A stretch of 64,000 nucleotides of DNA from Sinomicrobium weinanense (GTDB lineage: Bacteria; Bacteroidota; Bacteroidia; Flavobacteriales; Flavobacteriaceae), in assembly GCF_018863395.1 (NCBI RefSeq), contig NZ_JAHKRR010000004.1, forward strand, positions 248,001 through 312,000, given 5' to 3'. Under the pieces are notes generated by a model. That model saw only the letters and a list, made by a program, of their open reading frames with translations. It was not told the DNA's origin and did no database searches. How positions within the stretch are numbered: position 1 is the stretch's first letter; each line of letters starts with the position of its first letter. This document shows, in pieces, positions 25,533-33,745 of this stretch. The position numbers and the translations under genes were made by a program.

Positions 25533-25547
25533 TATTTAGTCTAAATA
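25533..25547. promoter_or_regulatory. Palindromic operator I of the siderophore locus
   Basis: TATTTAG-T-CTAAATA is a perfect 7-1-7 palindrome in the divergent decarboxylase / synthetase spacer. Its twin lies at 25576-25590. Placement suggests metal-responsive repression (Fur- or DtxR-type), but the protein that binds is not identified here. Confidence 0.7.
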
Positions 25548-25575
25548 ATATTAGTTTTGTCGATGCAAATGTATA

Positions 25576-25590
25576 TATTTAGACTAAATA
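25576..25590. promoter_or_regulatory. Palindromic operator II of the siderophore locus
   Basis: TATTTAG-A-CTAAATA differs from operator I only in the central base. The centres are 43 bp apart, about four helical turns, so both face the same side of the DNA. Operator II overlaps a -7-like TATATTTA and is 33 bp from the rightward start codon. Confidence 0.7.
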
Positions 25591-25622
25591 AAAATAAATT
25601 TTACTGAAAAAATTATAAAAAT

Positions 25623-27428
25623 ATGAGGAAAACCCTCCGCCCCGAAGAAACTGTGAACCACCTCGGCATATGGCCCCGGGTCAACCGGTTTCACCTGAGA
25701 AAGATCATTTCCGAATTTGCCCATGAACGCCTTCTGGAACCCGAATTACTGGATTCGGACGATGACTGGGGGATATACCGGCTTAAAATTCCGGACAATG
25801 CTGCGGAATACCACTTCCGTGCCAGGATACTGAGCCTGGATCACTGGTATATTGCTCCCGATTCCATTACAAAAAGTGCAGAAGGTAGGGATGCTCCACT
25901 GGATTCTATCGAATTTATTATTGAATTCAAGGATGTGCTGGGCTTTGATGATAAGGTTCTGCCTGCCTACCTCGAAGAAGTGAGCAGTACGCTTTATGGC
26001 GCCTGCTATGTGCATTCCCTAGGGGGACCTACGGCAAAAGAACTCACCAATGCCGGGTACCAGGAGGTTGAGCACGCTATGATAGCCGGCCATCCCTGTT
26101 TTGTGGCCAATAATGGCCGTATCGGTTTTGATACGGACGATTATCGCAAATACGCCCCCGAATCTGCTGCCCCTCTCTCGCTGATATGGCTCGCAGGGCA
26201 TAGGGACAGGTTGGAATTTACCTCAGTACGGGGGCTCGATTACGATAGACTGATCCGGGAAGAGCTGGGAAAAGAGACCAGGGCCGAATTTAACGGGATA
26301 TTGACCAAAGAAGGCCTTGATCCGGAACGTTATTTCTTTATTCCCGTACATCCCTGGCAGTGGTTCAACAAGCTGTCACATATTTTTGCCGCAGATATAG
26401 CCGCCGGGTATCTCGTTTGCCTGGGCTACGGGCCGGACAAATACCTTCCGCAGCAATCTATCCGGACATTCTTTAATGTCAGTCATCCGGAAAAACACTA
26501 TGTCAAAACTGCTTTGTCTATCCTTAATATGGGTTTTATGAGAGGGCTGTCACCTTACTTTATGCGTACCACCCCGGCCATTAACGAATGGGTGGCCGGT
26601 ATTGTGGAAAATGACGACTACCTGGAGGAAAAGGGATTCATCATTTTGAAGGAAGTGGCTACTGTCGGCTATACCAATACTTACTACGAAGATGCCCTGC
26701 AATCGGACAGTGCCTATAAAAAAATGCTCTCTGCTCTCTGGCGCGAAAGCCCGGCCCAAAAGGTGGCACCTGGTCAGCACCTGATGACCATGGCGTCCCT
26801 GCTGCATACGGATATGTACGGAACAGCCCTGTTGCCGGAACTCATAGATGCCTCCGGGCTGAGTATTTCAGACTGGCTGAAGCACTACCTTTCTGCCTAT
26901 CTGATCCCGCTCCTTCACTGCTTTTATACGTATGATATCCGTTTTATGCCTCACGGGGAAAATATCATACTGGTGCTGGAAGATCATGTGCCCGTAAAGG
27001 TGATACTGAAAGACGTAGGTGAGGAGGTAGCCGCTGTAAACTGGAAGGACACCCTGCCTGAAGCGGTAAAACGAGTAGCAATACAGGTCCCTGAGGAACT
27101 GAAAGTACTTTCCATATTCACCCAGATATTCGATTGTTTTTTCCGTTTCCTGGGGCAAATCCTTGTAGAGCACTGTAATTATAAGGAAGAGGGGTTCTGG
27201 GAGCTCGTAGCCGGATGTGTCCGGGAGTACCAGCAAAGGTTTCCGGAACGGGAAGAAAAATATGACGCCTGCGACCTGTTTGCCCCTGAAATGGTAAAAA
27301 CCTGCCTCAACCGTCTGCAGATCAGGGATAACCAGAAAATGATGGACAATGCAGACCCCTTTAAAAAACAGCAGTTTGCAGGGGCCATGAAAAATCCCCT
27401 GGCTGCCTTTAAGACAACTACCGTTTAA
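25623..27428 (+). CDS. IucA/IucC family NIS siderophore synthetase 1
   Basis: ATP-dependent NRPS-independent siderophore synthetase that joins a hydroxamate amine to a carboxylate through an acyl adenylate. 601 residues, the usual length. Landmarks are HLRKIISEFAHE near the start, FVANNGRIGFDTDDYRKYAP, FIPVHPWQWFNKL (nucleotide-binding His/Trp motif), SIRTFFNVSHPEKHYVKTAL, LNMGFMRGLSP and MPHGENIILVLEDHVPVK, which carry the adenylation residues, then the C-terminal FhuF-like helical region. It is followed 20 bp later by a paralogue of equal length and colinear motifs. Substrate type cannot be assigned by eye. Confidence 0.94.
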   Translation: MRKTLRPEETVNHLGIWPRVNRFHLRKIISEFAHERLLEPELLDSDDDWGIYRLKIPDNAAEYHFRARILSLDHWYIAPDSITKSAEGRDAPLDSIEFIIEFKDVLGFDDKVLPAYLEEVSSTLYGACYVHSLGGPTAKELTNAGYQEVEHAMIAGHPCFVANNGRIGFDTDDYRKYAPESAAPLSLIWLAGHRDRLEFTSVRGLDYDRLIREELGKETRAEFNGILTKEGLDPERYFFIPVHPWQWFNKLSHIFAADIAAGYLVCLGYGPDKYLPQQSIRTFFNVSHPEKHYVKTALSILNMGFMRGLSPYFMRTTPAINEWVAGIVENDDYLEEKGFIILKEVATVGYTNTYYEDALQSDSAYKKMLSALWRESPAQKVAPGQHLMTMASLLHTDMYGTALLPELIDASGLSISDWLKHYLSAYLIPLLHCFYTYDIRFMPHGENIILVLEDHVPVKVILKDVGEEVAAVNWKDTLPEAVKRVAIQVPEELKVLSIFTQIFDCFFRFLGQILVEHCNYKEEGFWELVAGCVREYQQRFPEREEKYDACDLFAPEMVKTCLNRLQIRDNQKMMDNADPFKKQQFAGAMKNPLAAFKTTTV

Positions 27429-27448
27429 TCTTTCAACAAGAACCTGCC

Positions 27449-29248
27449 ATGATAACAGAAACTTTGTCCCCCCGGGAAGCTGTTTCCCACATCACACCGG
27501 TCATCTGGGCCAGGGTCAACCGCCTGCACTTATGCAAGGTCATTTCCGAGTTTGCCCACGAAAACATTATCATTCCGGAAAAACAATATGAAAACGAAGG
27601 TTGGGGGCATTATGTGCTCCATGCCTTTTCTTTTAACGTACAATACCGCTTCCGGGCCAAGATTGGATCTCTCAATCATTGGTATATAGACAGGGATTCT
27701 CTCGAAAAATATACAGAGGGAAAACCAGACAGGCTCGATTCCCTCCGTTTTGTTGTAGAGTTCAGGGAAGCGATGGGCATAGACGAACAATCCCTGCCCG
27801 TATATATGGAAGAGGTGAGCAGTACCCTTTGCGGAAGTGCGTATATGCATATGCAGAGCACCGTTCGCTCCGGAGATCTTATTCATGCCGGATACCAGGA
27901 GATAGAAAGGGCCATGACCGGACATCCCCGGTTTATCGCCAATAATGGCCGCATAGGTTTTGATACGGCCGACTACCGGGATTATGCCCCTGAAGCAGCC
28001 AGTGCCTTTTCACTCATTTGGGTGGCAGGGCACCGTGAAAGGACGGTATTTACCAGTATAGAACCCCTGACTTATCAACAACTCCTCCTGCAAGAACTGG
28101 GAGAAGAGTTACTGGGATTGTTCCGGGGACTGCTTACCAAAAAGGGCCTGGACCCGGACGAATACATTTTTATACAGGTACATCCCTGGCAGTGGTATAA
28201 CAAACTGGCCATTGTTTTTGCTTCGGATATTGCCGCCGGCCGTCTTGTCTATCTCGGTCCCGGAAAGGACGAATACCTGCCACAGCAGTCTATCCGTACA
28301 TTTTTTAATGTGAGCAACCCGGATAAATTCTATGTAAAAACAGCACTTTCCATACTGAATATGGGGTATGTCCGGGGCCTTTCCCCCGGTTTTATGCAAA
28401 CCAACCCGCCCGTAAGCAAATGGGTAGAGGAACTGGTGGAAGGAGATAGCTATCTCCGGGAAACCGGGTTTTGCGTGTTACGGGAGATCGCCGGGGCAGG
28501 CTATACCAACATGAATTGTGAAAGATCGACCCGGGAAAACAGCCCTTACAAAAAAATGCTTTCCTGCCTGTGGAGGGAAAGCCCTCTGCCCAAAATGAAA
28601 AAAGGCCAGCGATTGATGACGATGGCAGCCTTATTACATACAGACACAGAAGGTGCAGCTTTTCTTCCCGAACTTATCCGGGCTTCCGGGCTGGACACTG
28701 ACCCTTGGATAAGGCAATATCTGCACTGCTATATGAGCCCGTTGTTGCATTGCTTTTACCGATATGATCTCGTTTTTATGCCCCATGGGGAAAACCTTAT
28801 CCTGGTGATGGAAGATCACGTTCCCGTACGGGCCATTATGAAAGACCTGGGAGAAGAAGTGTCCGTAATGAACAAGGGTGCAGGCCTGCCGGAAGAAATA
28901 AGGCGTATCGCCGTCGAAGTATCTGACGGGGAAAGGGTCCGGCCCATTTTTACACAGCTGTTCGATTCCATTTTCCGGTTTATTGCGGCCATACTCCATG
29001 AACATGCCGGATACCCGGAAGAACGGTTCTGGGAGCTGATAGCCGAATGTATCCACAATTACGGTCTGGCGCATCCGCAGCTGGAGGAAAAGATCCGGAA
29101 ATACGATCTTTTTGTCCCGGAGATCAGTCCCGATGCATTGAATCGCCTGCAATTGCGGAACAACAGGCAGCTTCGTAACCGGGCCACCCCTTTTAATGTG
29201 AAATATATAGAGAATGTGGCCAACCCCGTAGCCCGCTTTGAGAAATAA
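27449..29248 (+). CDS. IucA/IucC family NIS siderophore synthetase 2
   Basis: Second NIS synthetase, 599 residues, colinear with its neighbour throughout: HLCKVISEFAHE, FIANNGRIGFDTADYRDYAP, IQVHPWQWYNKL, SIRTFFNVSNPDKFYVKTAL, LNMGYVRGLSP and MPHGENLILVMEDHVPVRAI. By eye well over half the positions match, which points to tandem duplication inside this lineage and not two unrelated subfamilies as in IucA/IucC. The start ATG is 20 bp after the first stop. The copies may perform successive condensations, or one may join and the other cyclise; neither has lost a visible active-site motif. Confidence 0.94.
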   Translation: MITETLSPREAVSHITPVIWARVNRLHLCKVISEFAHENIIIPEKQYENEGWGHYVLHAFSFNVQYRFRAKIGSLNHWYIDRDSLEKYTEGKPDRLDSLRFVVEFREAMGIDEQSLPVYMEEVSSTLCGSAYMHMQSTVRSGDLIHAGYQEIERAMTGHPRFIANNGRIGFDTADYRDYAPEAASAFSLIWVAGHRERTVFTSIEPLTYQQLLLQELGEELLGLFRGLLTKKGLDPDEYIFIQVHPWQWYNKLAIVFASDIAAGRLVYLGPGKDEYLPQQSIRTFFNVSNPDKFYVKTALSILNMGYVRGLSPGFMQTNPPVSKWVEELVEGDSYLRETGFCVLREIAGAGYTNMNCERSTRENSPYKKMLSCLWRESPLPKMKKGQRLMTMAALLHTDTEGAAFLPELIRASGLDTDPWIRQYLHCYMSPLLHCFYRYDLVFMPHGENLILVMEDHVPVRAIMKDLGEEVSVMNKGAGLPEEIRRIAVEVSDGERVRPIFTQLFDSIFRFIAAILHEHAGYPEERFWELIAECIHNYGLAHPQLEEKIRKYDLFVPEISPDALNRLQLRNNRQLRNRATPFNVKYIENVANPVARFEK

Positions 29249-29287
29249 ATACCGTGAATACTTAACCGCTTGTGTTATGGACGAAAA

Positions 29288-29392
29288 AGTCCGAAGTCTG
29301 AAGCAATGCCCTGAGCACAGTCGAAGGGTCCGAAGTAGAATTAATTATAAATAACACTTCCGACTTCGCGCCTCGGACATCTGACCTCAAAA
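29288..29392. repeat. Heptamer-repeat hairpin interrupted by a CTGAGCACAGTCGAAG repeat
   Basis: Left words AAGTCCG AAGTCTG AAG are broken at about 29303-29326 by CAATGCCCTGAGCACAG-TCGAAG, then resume GGTCCG AAGTAGA. The right arm is ACTTCCG ACTTCGC. It lies between synthetase 2 and the TonB receptor, inside the apparent operon. Confidence 0.75.
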
Positions 29393-29406
29393 CCAAACAA
29401 AAATCA

Positions 29407-31806
29407 ATGTTAAAAACTATGAAATCATTTCTAACCTTACACGGTAGCACTTTAGTTAAATCCTGTTTATGTGTTTTGGCCCTGCATTTCTGTACGGCAT
29501 GGGGATACGGATATCCCTTGCAGGATACCGGACAGATCAAGGGGACGGTATCCACTCCCGGCGGAGCGGTTATTCCTTTTGCCACGGTAGGGATTGTCGG
29601 GGGAAAACAGACACAGGCCGATGAAAACGGCAGATATGTACTGAGCGGAATTCGTCCGGGAACCCACAGGCTTCGTGCCAGCTATTTTAACAGTAATTCG
29701 GATCCGAAAGAAATTGTCCTGAAGGAAGGGGAAGTACTGGAAGTGAACCTGGTGCTGGAAGAATATACCCAAGCCCTGAACGAGGTTTTGCTGGTGGGTG
29801 ACAAGTACAGGAAACTATCCAAAAAAGCCAGTGAATATGTAGCCCGGATGCCCCTGGAATATATGGAAAACCCGCAGGTATATAATGTGGTGGACAAAGA
29901 ACTCATCCAGGAGCAGGTGGCCCTTACCCTGGAAGAAGCCTTTATCAATATCCCCGGAGCAGCCCCGGCCAAGACGGGAGCCGGTATGCCGGCGTTTTTC
30001 TCCCGTGGTTTTCTGGCCAATTATAACTTCAGGGACGGGATGGTGACCTCATTGGCCACAACAGTAGACCTGGCCATAGTAGACCGGGTAGAGACGATCA
30101 AGGGGCCGTCTTCAACCTTGTTCGGGGGAACGCTCACTTCCTTTGGGGGGATCGTCAACTACGTAACCAAGAAACCCTATGAAGAATTCGGAGGAGAGGT
30201 CTCCTTTCAGCTCGGTAGCTGGGACCTGGGCCGCCTTACTGCTGATATAAATACACCGCTCAATGAAGATAAATCAGTTTTGTTCCGGTTGAATACAGCG
30301 GTACAGAAAGAAAATTTTTTCCAGAACCAGGGGTATGCCAATACCTATGTCTTCGCCCCCAGCTTTATCTATAAACCGTCGGACAGGCTTACCTTTACCC
30401 TCGGGGCAGATTTTCAGCTGATCAAAGGGACTGCCTATGCGGGATGGAACGTTACAGGAGATCTGCAAACCAAAAACATCAAAAACCTGAAACTGGATTA
30501 CGATCAGTCGCTGATCAATAATTCCCTGGCCAGCAATCGAAGTTCCGGTAATATCCTTTTACAAGCCGACTATAAAATATCGGAGAACTGGACTTCGCAG
30601 ACCAAACTGGCCTGGAGTAATGGCGCCTATAACGATCTTTATAATTTTATCAACTCCTGGACATCAGACAATACGGTTTCCCGGGCCATTGGGGTATATG
30701 TTCCGGACAAGACCGGCCGTACGCAGTTACAACAAAACTTTATCGGCGATTTTAAACTGGGCAGGATGAAGAACAGATTGCTTCTCGGGCTGGACTATAT
30801 GAACGATTACCGGGATATACGTTATAAGTGGATCCCTCTTGATGTAGTGGATATCAATTCCCCGATAAACGAAATAGGAAAGCAATCGGTAGATACCCTG
30901 ATCTCTCAGCAGGCCATATCCTCCGTACGCATAGAGCAAAATACTTATAGTTTATATGTTTCCGATATGTTGGATATTACCGATCAGTTGATGGTCATGG
31001 CAAGCCTGCGTGCCGATAAATTCGTAAAGAAAAGTGCCTGGTCCGGCCCGGATGAGTTTGATCAGTTGGCATTTTCTCCCAAATTCGGGGTGGTTTTCCA
31101 GCCGGTTAAAGAGCAGGTATCTGTCTTTGTCAATTATATGAACGGTTTTAAAAACCTGGACAATGTTATATATCCCGATGGCACCAGCTCCGATTTTGAG
31201 CCACAACAGGCCAATCAGTGGGAGGGAGGAATAAAAGTAAAACTCTTCGGAGACAAACTGAGCGCTACGGCGAGCTACTATGATATCCGGGTCAGTGACG
31301 CCCTGTACACGGAGATGCGGGAAGTCGACGGAGCCAACGGTCCGCAGGCTTTCAGGGTACAAGGTGGAAAGCAGCAGAGCAAGGGGGTGGAAGCAGAAGT
31401 GATAGCCAATCCCTTTCCCGGGTTACACCTTGTTGCCGGGTACAGTTATAACGATAATGAATATACCGAAGGAGATGCCGCTATCCTCGGCAAGAGGACC
31501 ACGGGTGCCCCGGAACAGGTGGGTAACCTATGGGCCAGTTACACTGTGCTTCAGGGAGCGCTGGAGGGTTTTGGCATCGGTGCGGGAGGGCAAATGGTCT
31601 CCGAGGTTTATGTAGACGGTGCCAATGAATACACCCTGCCTTCCTATACCAAACTGAATACCACCCTGTTCTATAACCGGTCCAAATATCGCATCAGCCT
31701 GAAACTGGACAACCTGCTGGACGAAGAATACTGGATCAGCGACGGGGTCTATTTCCGGCCGCAGAAACCCTTGAATTTTATTGCAGGGATCAGTTTTAAG
31801 TTTTAA
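29407..31806 (+). CDS. TonB-dependent siderophore receptor
   Basis: Outer-membrane receptor importing the ferric siderophore with TonB-ExbBD energy. 799 residues; Met at 29407 or 29419 could start it, both before a signal peptide (core CLCVLALHFCTAWGYGYP). Residues about 38-115 form a carboxypeptidase-regulatory-like domain (GQIKGTVSTPGGAVIPFATV), common in Bacteroidota receptors. The plug domain runs from about 155 (QVYNVVDKELIQEQVALTLE) with FSRGFLANYNFRDGM and VETIKGPSSTLFGG. The beta-barrel ends LNFIAGISFKF with the terminal Phe needed for membrane insertion. Synteny with the synthetases supports a cognate receptor. Confidence 0.95.
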   Translation: MLKTMKSFLTLHGSTLVKSCLCVLALHFCTAWGYGYPLQDTGQIKGTVSTPGGAVIPFATVGIVGGKQTQADENGRYVLSGIRPGTHRLRASYFNSNSDPKEIVLKEGEVLEVNLVLEEYTQALNEVLLVGDKYRKLSKKASEYVARMPLEYMENPQVYNVVDKELIQEQVALTLEEAFINIPGAAPAKTGAGMPAFFSRGFLANYNFRDGMVTSLATTVDLAIVDRVETIKGPSSTLFGGTLTSFGGIVNYVTKKPYEEFGGEVSFQLGSWDLGRLTADINTPLNEDKSVLFRLNTAVQKENFFQNQGYANTYVFAPSFIYKPSDRLTFTLGADFQLIKGTAYAGWNVTGDLQTKNIKNLKLDYDQSLINNSLASNRSSGNILLQADYKISENWTSQTKLAWSNGAYNDLYNFINSWTSDNTVSRAIGVYVPDKTGRTQLQQNFIGDFKLGRMKNRLLLGLDYMNDYRDIRYKWIPLDVVDINSPINEIGKQSVDTLISQQAISSVRIEQNTYSLYVSDMLDITDQLMVMASLRADKFVKKSAWSGPDEFDQLAFSPKFGVVFQPVKEQVSVFVNYMNGFKNLDNVIYPDGTSSDFEPQQANQWEGGIKVKLFGDKLSATASYYDIRVSDALYTEMREVDGANGPQAFRVQGGKQQSKGVEAEVIANPFPGLHLVAGYSYNDNEYTEGDAAILGKRTTGAPEQVGNLWASYTVLQGALEGFGIGAGGQMVSEVYVDGANEYTLPSYTKLNTTLFYNRSKYRISLKLDNLLDEEYWISDGVYFRPQKPLNFIAGISFKF

Positions 31807-31817
31807 ATATTCCGATT

Positions 31818-32981
31818 ATGATCGTCCCCAAAGCGTCCGGAATTACAAAACCGCTTAACCTGCTGCTGGGGGTGGTAATGTCCCTGGCCATTCTGGACCA
31901 TACGAGATTGTTCTTTCATTTCTGGAATACCGATCCCTATGGTCCGGAAACCACCCCATTCCTGTTTTTTACCAGGTTTATTTCCCATTATTTTGTTCCC
32001 GCTATATATCTGGTTACGGGAATTACCGTTTACCTGGCCGGTAGAGAAAGGCCAAAACCCGGGCTCTCCCGGTATTTATTGTTGCTGGGGACAGGCTTTC
32101 TGGTACTGGAATTGATGCCGGACAATTTTTCCTGGACTTTTGACATATACTATCGCACCGTAGGGGTGTTTATCTTCGGGGGGATAGGTCTTTGCCTGCT
32201 GCTCTTTTCCGTCCTGATATATCTTCCGGTGAGGTGGCTTGTTGCAATTGGTGTGGTTATTATCGCGCTGCACCATGTGCTGGATGATGTCCGGATGGAG
32301 GGGACCGGTGCTATATCAGTAGTTTGGTATATATTTCATCAGCACAAGATTTTCCTGGTCGGGGAAAGGGTCTTTGTCATTAACTACACCTTGTTCCCCT
32401 GGCTGGGTGTGATGCTGCTGGGATATGGAATGGGGCCTTTGTATTCCGGGGAATATGATGGTAGTACGAGGAGAAAATGGCTGTTTCGCCTTGGTATAGC
32501 GGCCATTGTCCTTTTTTTTCTGTGGAGAGGTGCTCAAATCTATGGCGACCCGGACCCCTGGGCCGTTCAGGAAGATCCGGTACGTACCGTAATGTCTTTT
32601 TTAAACCTTACCAAATATCCGGCTTCTCTCGATTTTCTGCTTATTACCCTGGGACCCGTATGGCTTTTCCTGCTTGCTTCCGATAAGGTAAAGAACGGTA
32701 GGCTGGCCTCCTTTTTTACGGTCTTTGGAAACACGCCCGTATTTTGTTACCTTTCCAGTACGTATCTCATTCATGCTGCAGCAGCCCTTGTACTCCGGTT
32801 ACAGGGCAATAACTGGAAGGATATGATCATCATACCTGCCTCTTATGGTAATGGCAGTCCGTTAAAAGATTACGGGTACAAGCTGGGAATCGTGTACTTC
32901 ATCTGGATGGGGTTTATGCTGATATTGTATTTTTTGCTTAAATACTTTCAAATGTTAAAAGGAAAATTGCTCCGCCGGTGA
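31818..32981 (+). CDS. DUF1624-like polytopic membrane protein (acyltransferase-related)
   Basis: Integral inner-membrane protein of 387 residues with about ten hydrophobic segments. The first helix VVMSLAILDHTRLFFHFWN contains the LDH-x-R pattern of the DUF1624/heparan-alpha-glucosaminide acetyltransferase-like family, and a histidine pair LHHVLDDVR lies in a middle helix. It starts 12 bp after the receptor stop, so it belongs to the rightward siderophore operon. Family relatives move acetyl groups across membranes; here it could modify or help release or take up the siderophore, but no function is shown. Confidence 0.75.
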   Translation: MIVPKASGITKPLNLLLGVVMSLAILDHTRLFFHFWNTDPYGPETTPFLFFTRFISHYFVPAIYLVTGITVYLAGRERPKPGLSRYLLLLGTGFLVLELMPDNFSWTFDIYYRTVGVFIFGGIGLCLLLFSVLIYLPVRWLVAIGVVIIALHHVLDDVRMEGTGAISVVWYIFHQHKIFLVGERVFVINYTLFPWLGVMLLGYGMGPLYSGEYDGSTRRKWLFRLGIAAIVLFFLWRGAQIYGDPDPWAVQEDPVRTVMSFLNLTKYPASLDFLLITLGPVWLFLLASDKVKNGRLASFFTVFGNTPVFCYLSSTYLIHAAAALVLRLQGNNWKDMIIIPASYGNGSPLKDYGYKLGIVYFIWMGFMLILYFLLKYFQMLKGKLLRR

Positions 32982-33036
32982 CCGTCCGAAGTGGCTGTAT
33001 TTGGAGGAGAATTTTAAGAAATCATATATTATTGGC

Positions 33037-33058
33037 GATTTTTTAGCGGTAAAAAATC
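33037..33058. terminator. AT-rich hairpin after the siderophore operon
   Basis: Perfect 9-bp arms GATTTTTTA / TAAAAAATC around GCGG. The arm composition gives both A- and T-runs. It is 56 bp after the DUF1624-like stop and just upstream of a -7 box, so it could be a terminator or an operator. Confidence 0.5.
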
Positions 33059-33091
33059 ATTTTCTCTATTATTCCCTATATTTGTTTGGTA

Positions 33092-33193
33092 ATGCATAAA
33101 AAAGTCAAAATCGATTATCGGAACCGGGTTTGGGGAACTTTTGTGGACATTGCTTCTCTGAAAAAGTTCTTCAAGACCGTATCCCCGCCCTAA
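33092..33193 (+). CDS. Possible 33-residue small protein
   Basis: ATG at 33092 opens a 33-codon frame to TAA at 33191-33193. The peptide begins MHKKVKIDYRNRVWGTFVDI and is basic with no membrane segment. The only support is the exact TATATTTG box 7 bp before the ATG and the A/G-rich start context. It may be a leader peptide for the GNAT operon, a gene remnant or chance. No family is recognised. Confidence 0.25.
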   Translation: MHKKVKIDYRNRVWGTFVDIASLKKFFKTVSPP

Positions 33194-33295
33194 TCTTTTC
33201 GCAATTCGTCTTTCCGGCAATCCATGCCTGCGGAAAGAGTGTGGACCTCTTTTGTCCTGTTTCCATTTTTCCACAATCTATAAAGTACTACCTGT

Positions 33296-33739
33296 ATGAT
33301 GACGTTTGTTATTTATAATCCCAATCAAAAACTGTCGGATGACCAAAAACAGGAGGTGGCGGACTTTTTGCATACCCATCTCGAAAATTACGGCGATGAC
33401 AAAGAATACATTCTCAAAGCTATCGATTTTGCCATGCGGGATACCATTCCCTCTATGGGCGGGTTTGTCCTGGTAGGCAAAGAGCAAAAAGAGATTGTTG
33501 CCGTGACCGTGGTTAACAGTACGGGAATGAAAGGCTATATTCCTGAAAACATACTCGTATATATTGCCACACACAAGGATATGAGGGGAAAGGGCATCGG
33601 AAAAAAACTGATGCAGAAAGCCATTGATCTTGCCGATGGCGATATAGCCCTTCATGTAGAACCCGACAATCCTGCAAAACACCTGTATGAAAAACTGGGA
33701 TTTGTAAACAAGTATCTCGAAATGCGCTTCACCAAATAA
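33296..33739 (+). CDS. GNAT family N-acetyltransferase
   Basis: 147-residue GNAT protein. The acetyl-CoA loop is in THKDMRGKGIGKKLMQKAI (about residues 95-110), preceded by the beta-4 strand NILVYIA and followed by DIALHVEPDNPAKHLYEKLG, the classical C-terminal strand and helix. Its stop is 6 bp before the symporter start, and the racemase follows that gene at 2 bp, so three genes form one tight operon. Acetylation of an amino acid or D-amino acid is a reasonable guess from that company. Confidence 0.85.
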   Translation: MMTFVIYNPNQKLSDDQKQEVADFLHTHLENYGDDKEYILKAIDFAMRDTIPSMGGFVLVGKEQKEIVAVTVVNSTGMKGYIPENILVYIATHKDMRGKGIGKKLMQKAIDLADGDIALHVEPDNPAKHLYEKLGFVNKYLEMRFTK

Positions 33740-33745
33740 CGGGAC

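Larger units (their letters stand above)
32982..33295. other. 314-bp intergenic spacer between the siderophore and racemase operons
   Basis: Contains a perfect hairpin GATTTTTTA-GCGG-TAAAAAATC (33037-33058), a -7-type TATATTTG (33077-33084) and, starting 8 bp further on, a possible 33-codon ORF (33092-33193). No larger gene is seen. The hairpin may end the siderophore transcript. Confidence 0.6.

Noticed and set aside
25533-25590. Classical E. coli-type Fur boxes
   Set aside because: The palindromes do not fit the GATAATGATAATCATTATC pattern; they are reported as operators for an unidentified regulator.
20247-32981. Aerobactin or rhizobactin biosynthesis
   Set aside because: Aerobactin hydroxylates lysine without a decarboxylase, and rhizobactin needs a DABA aminotransferase not seen here.
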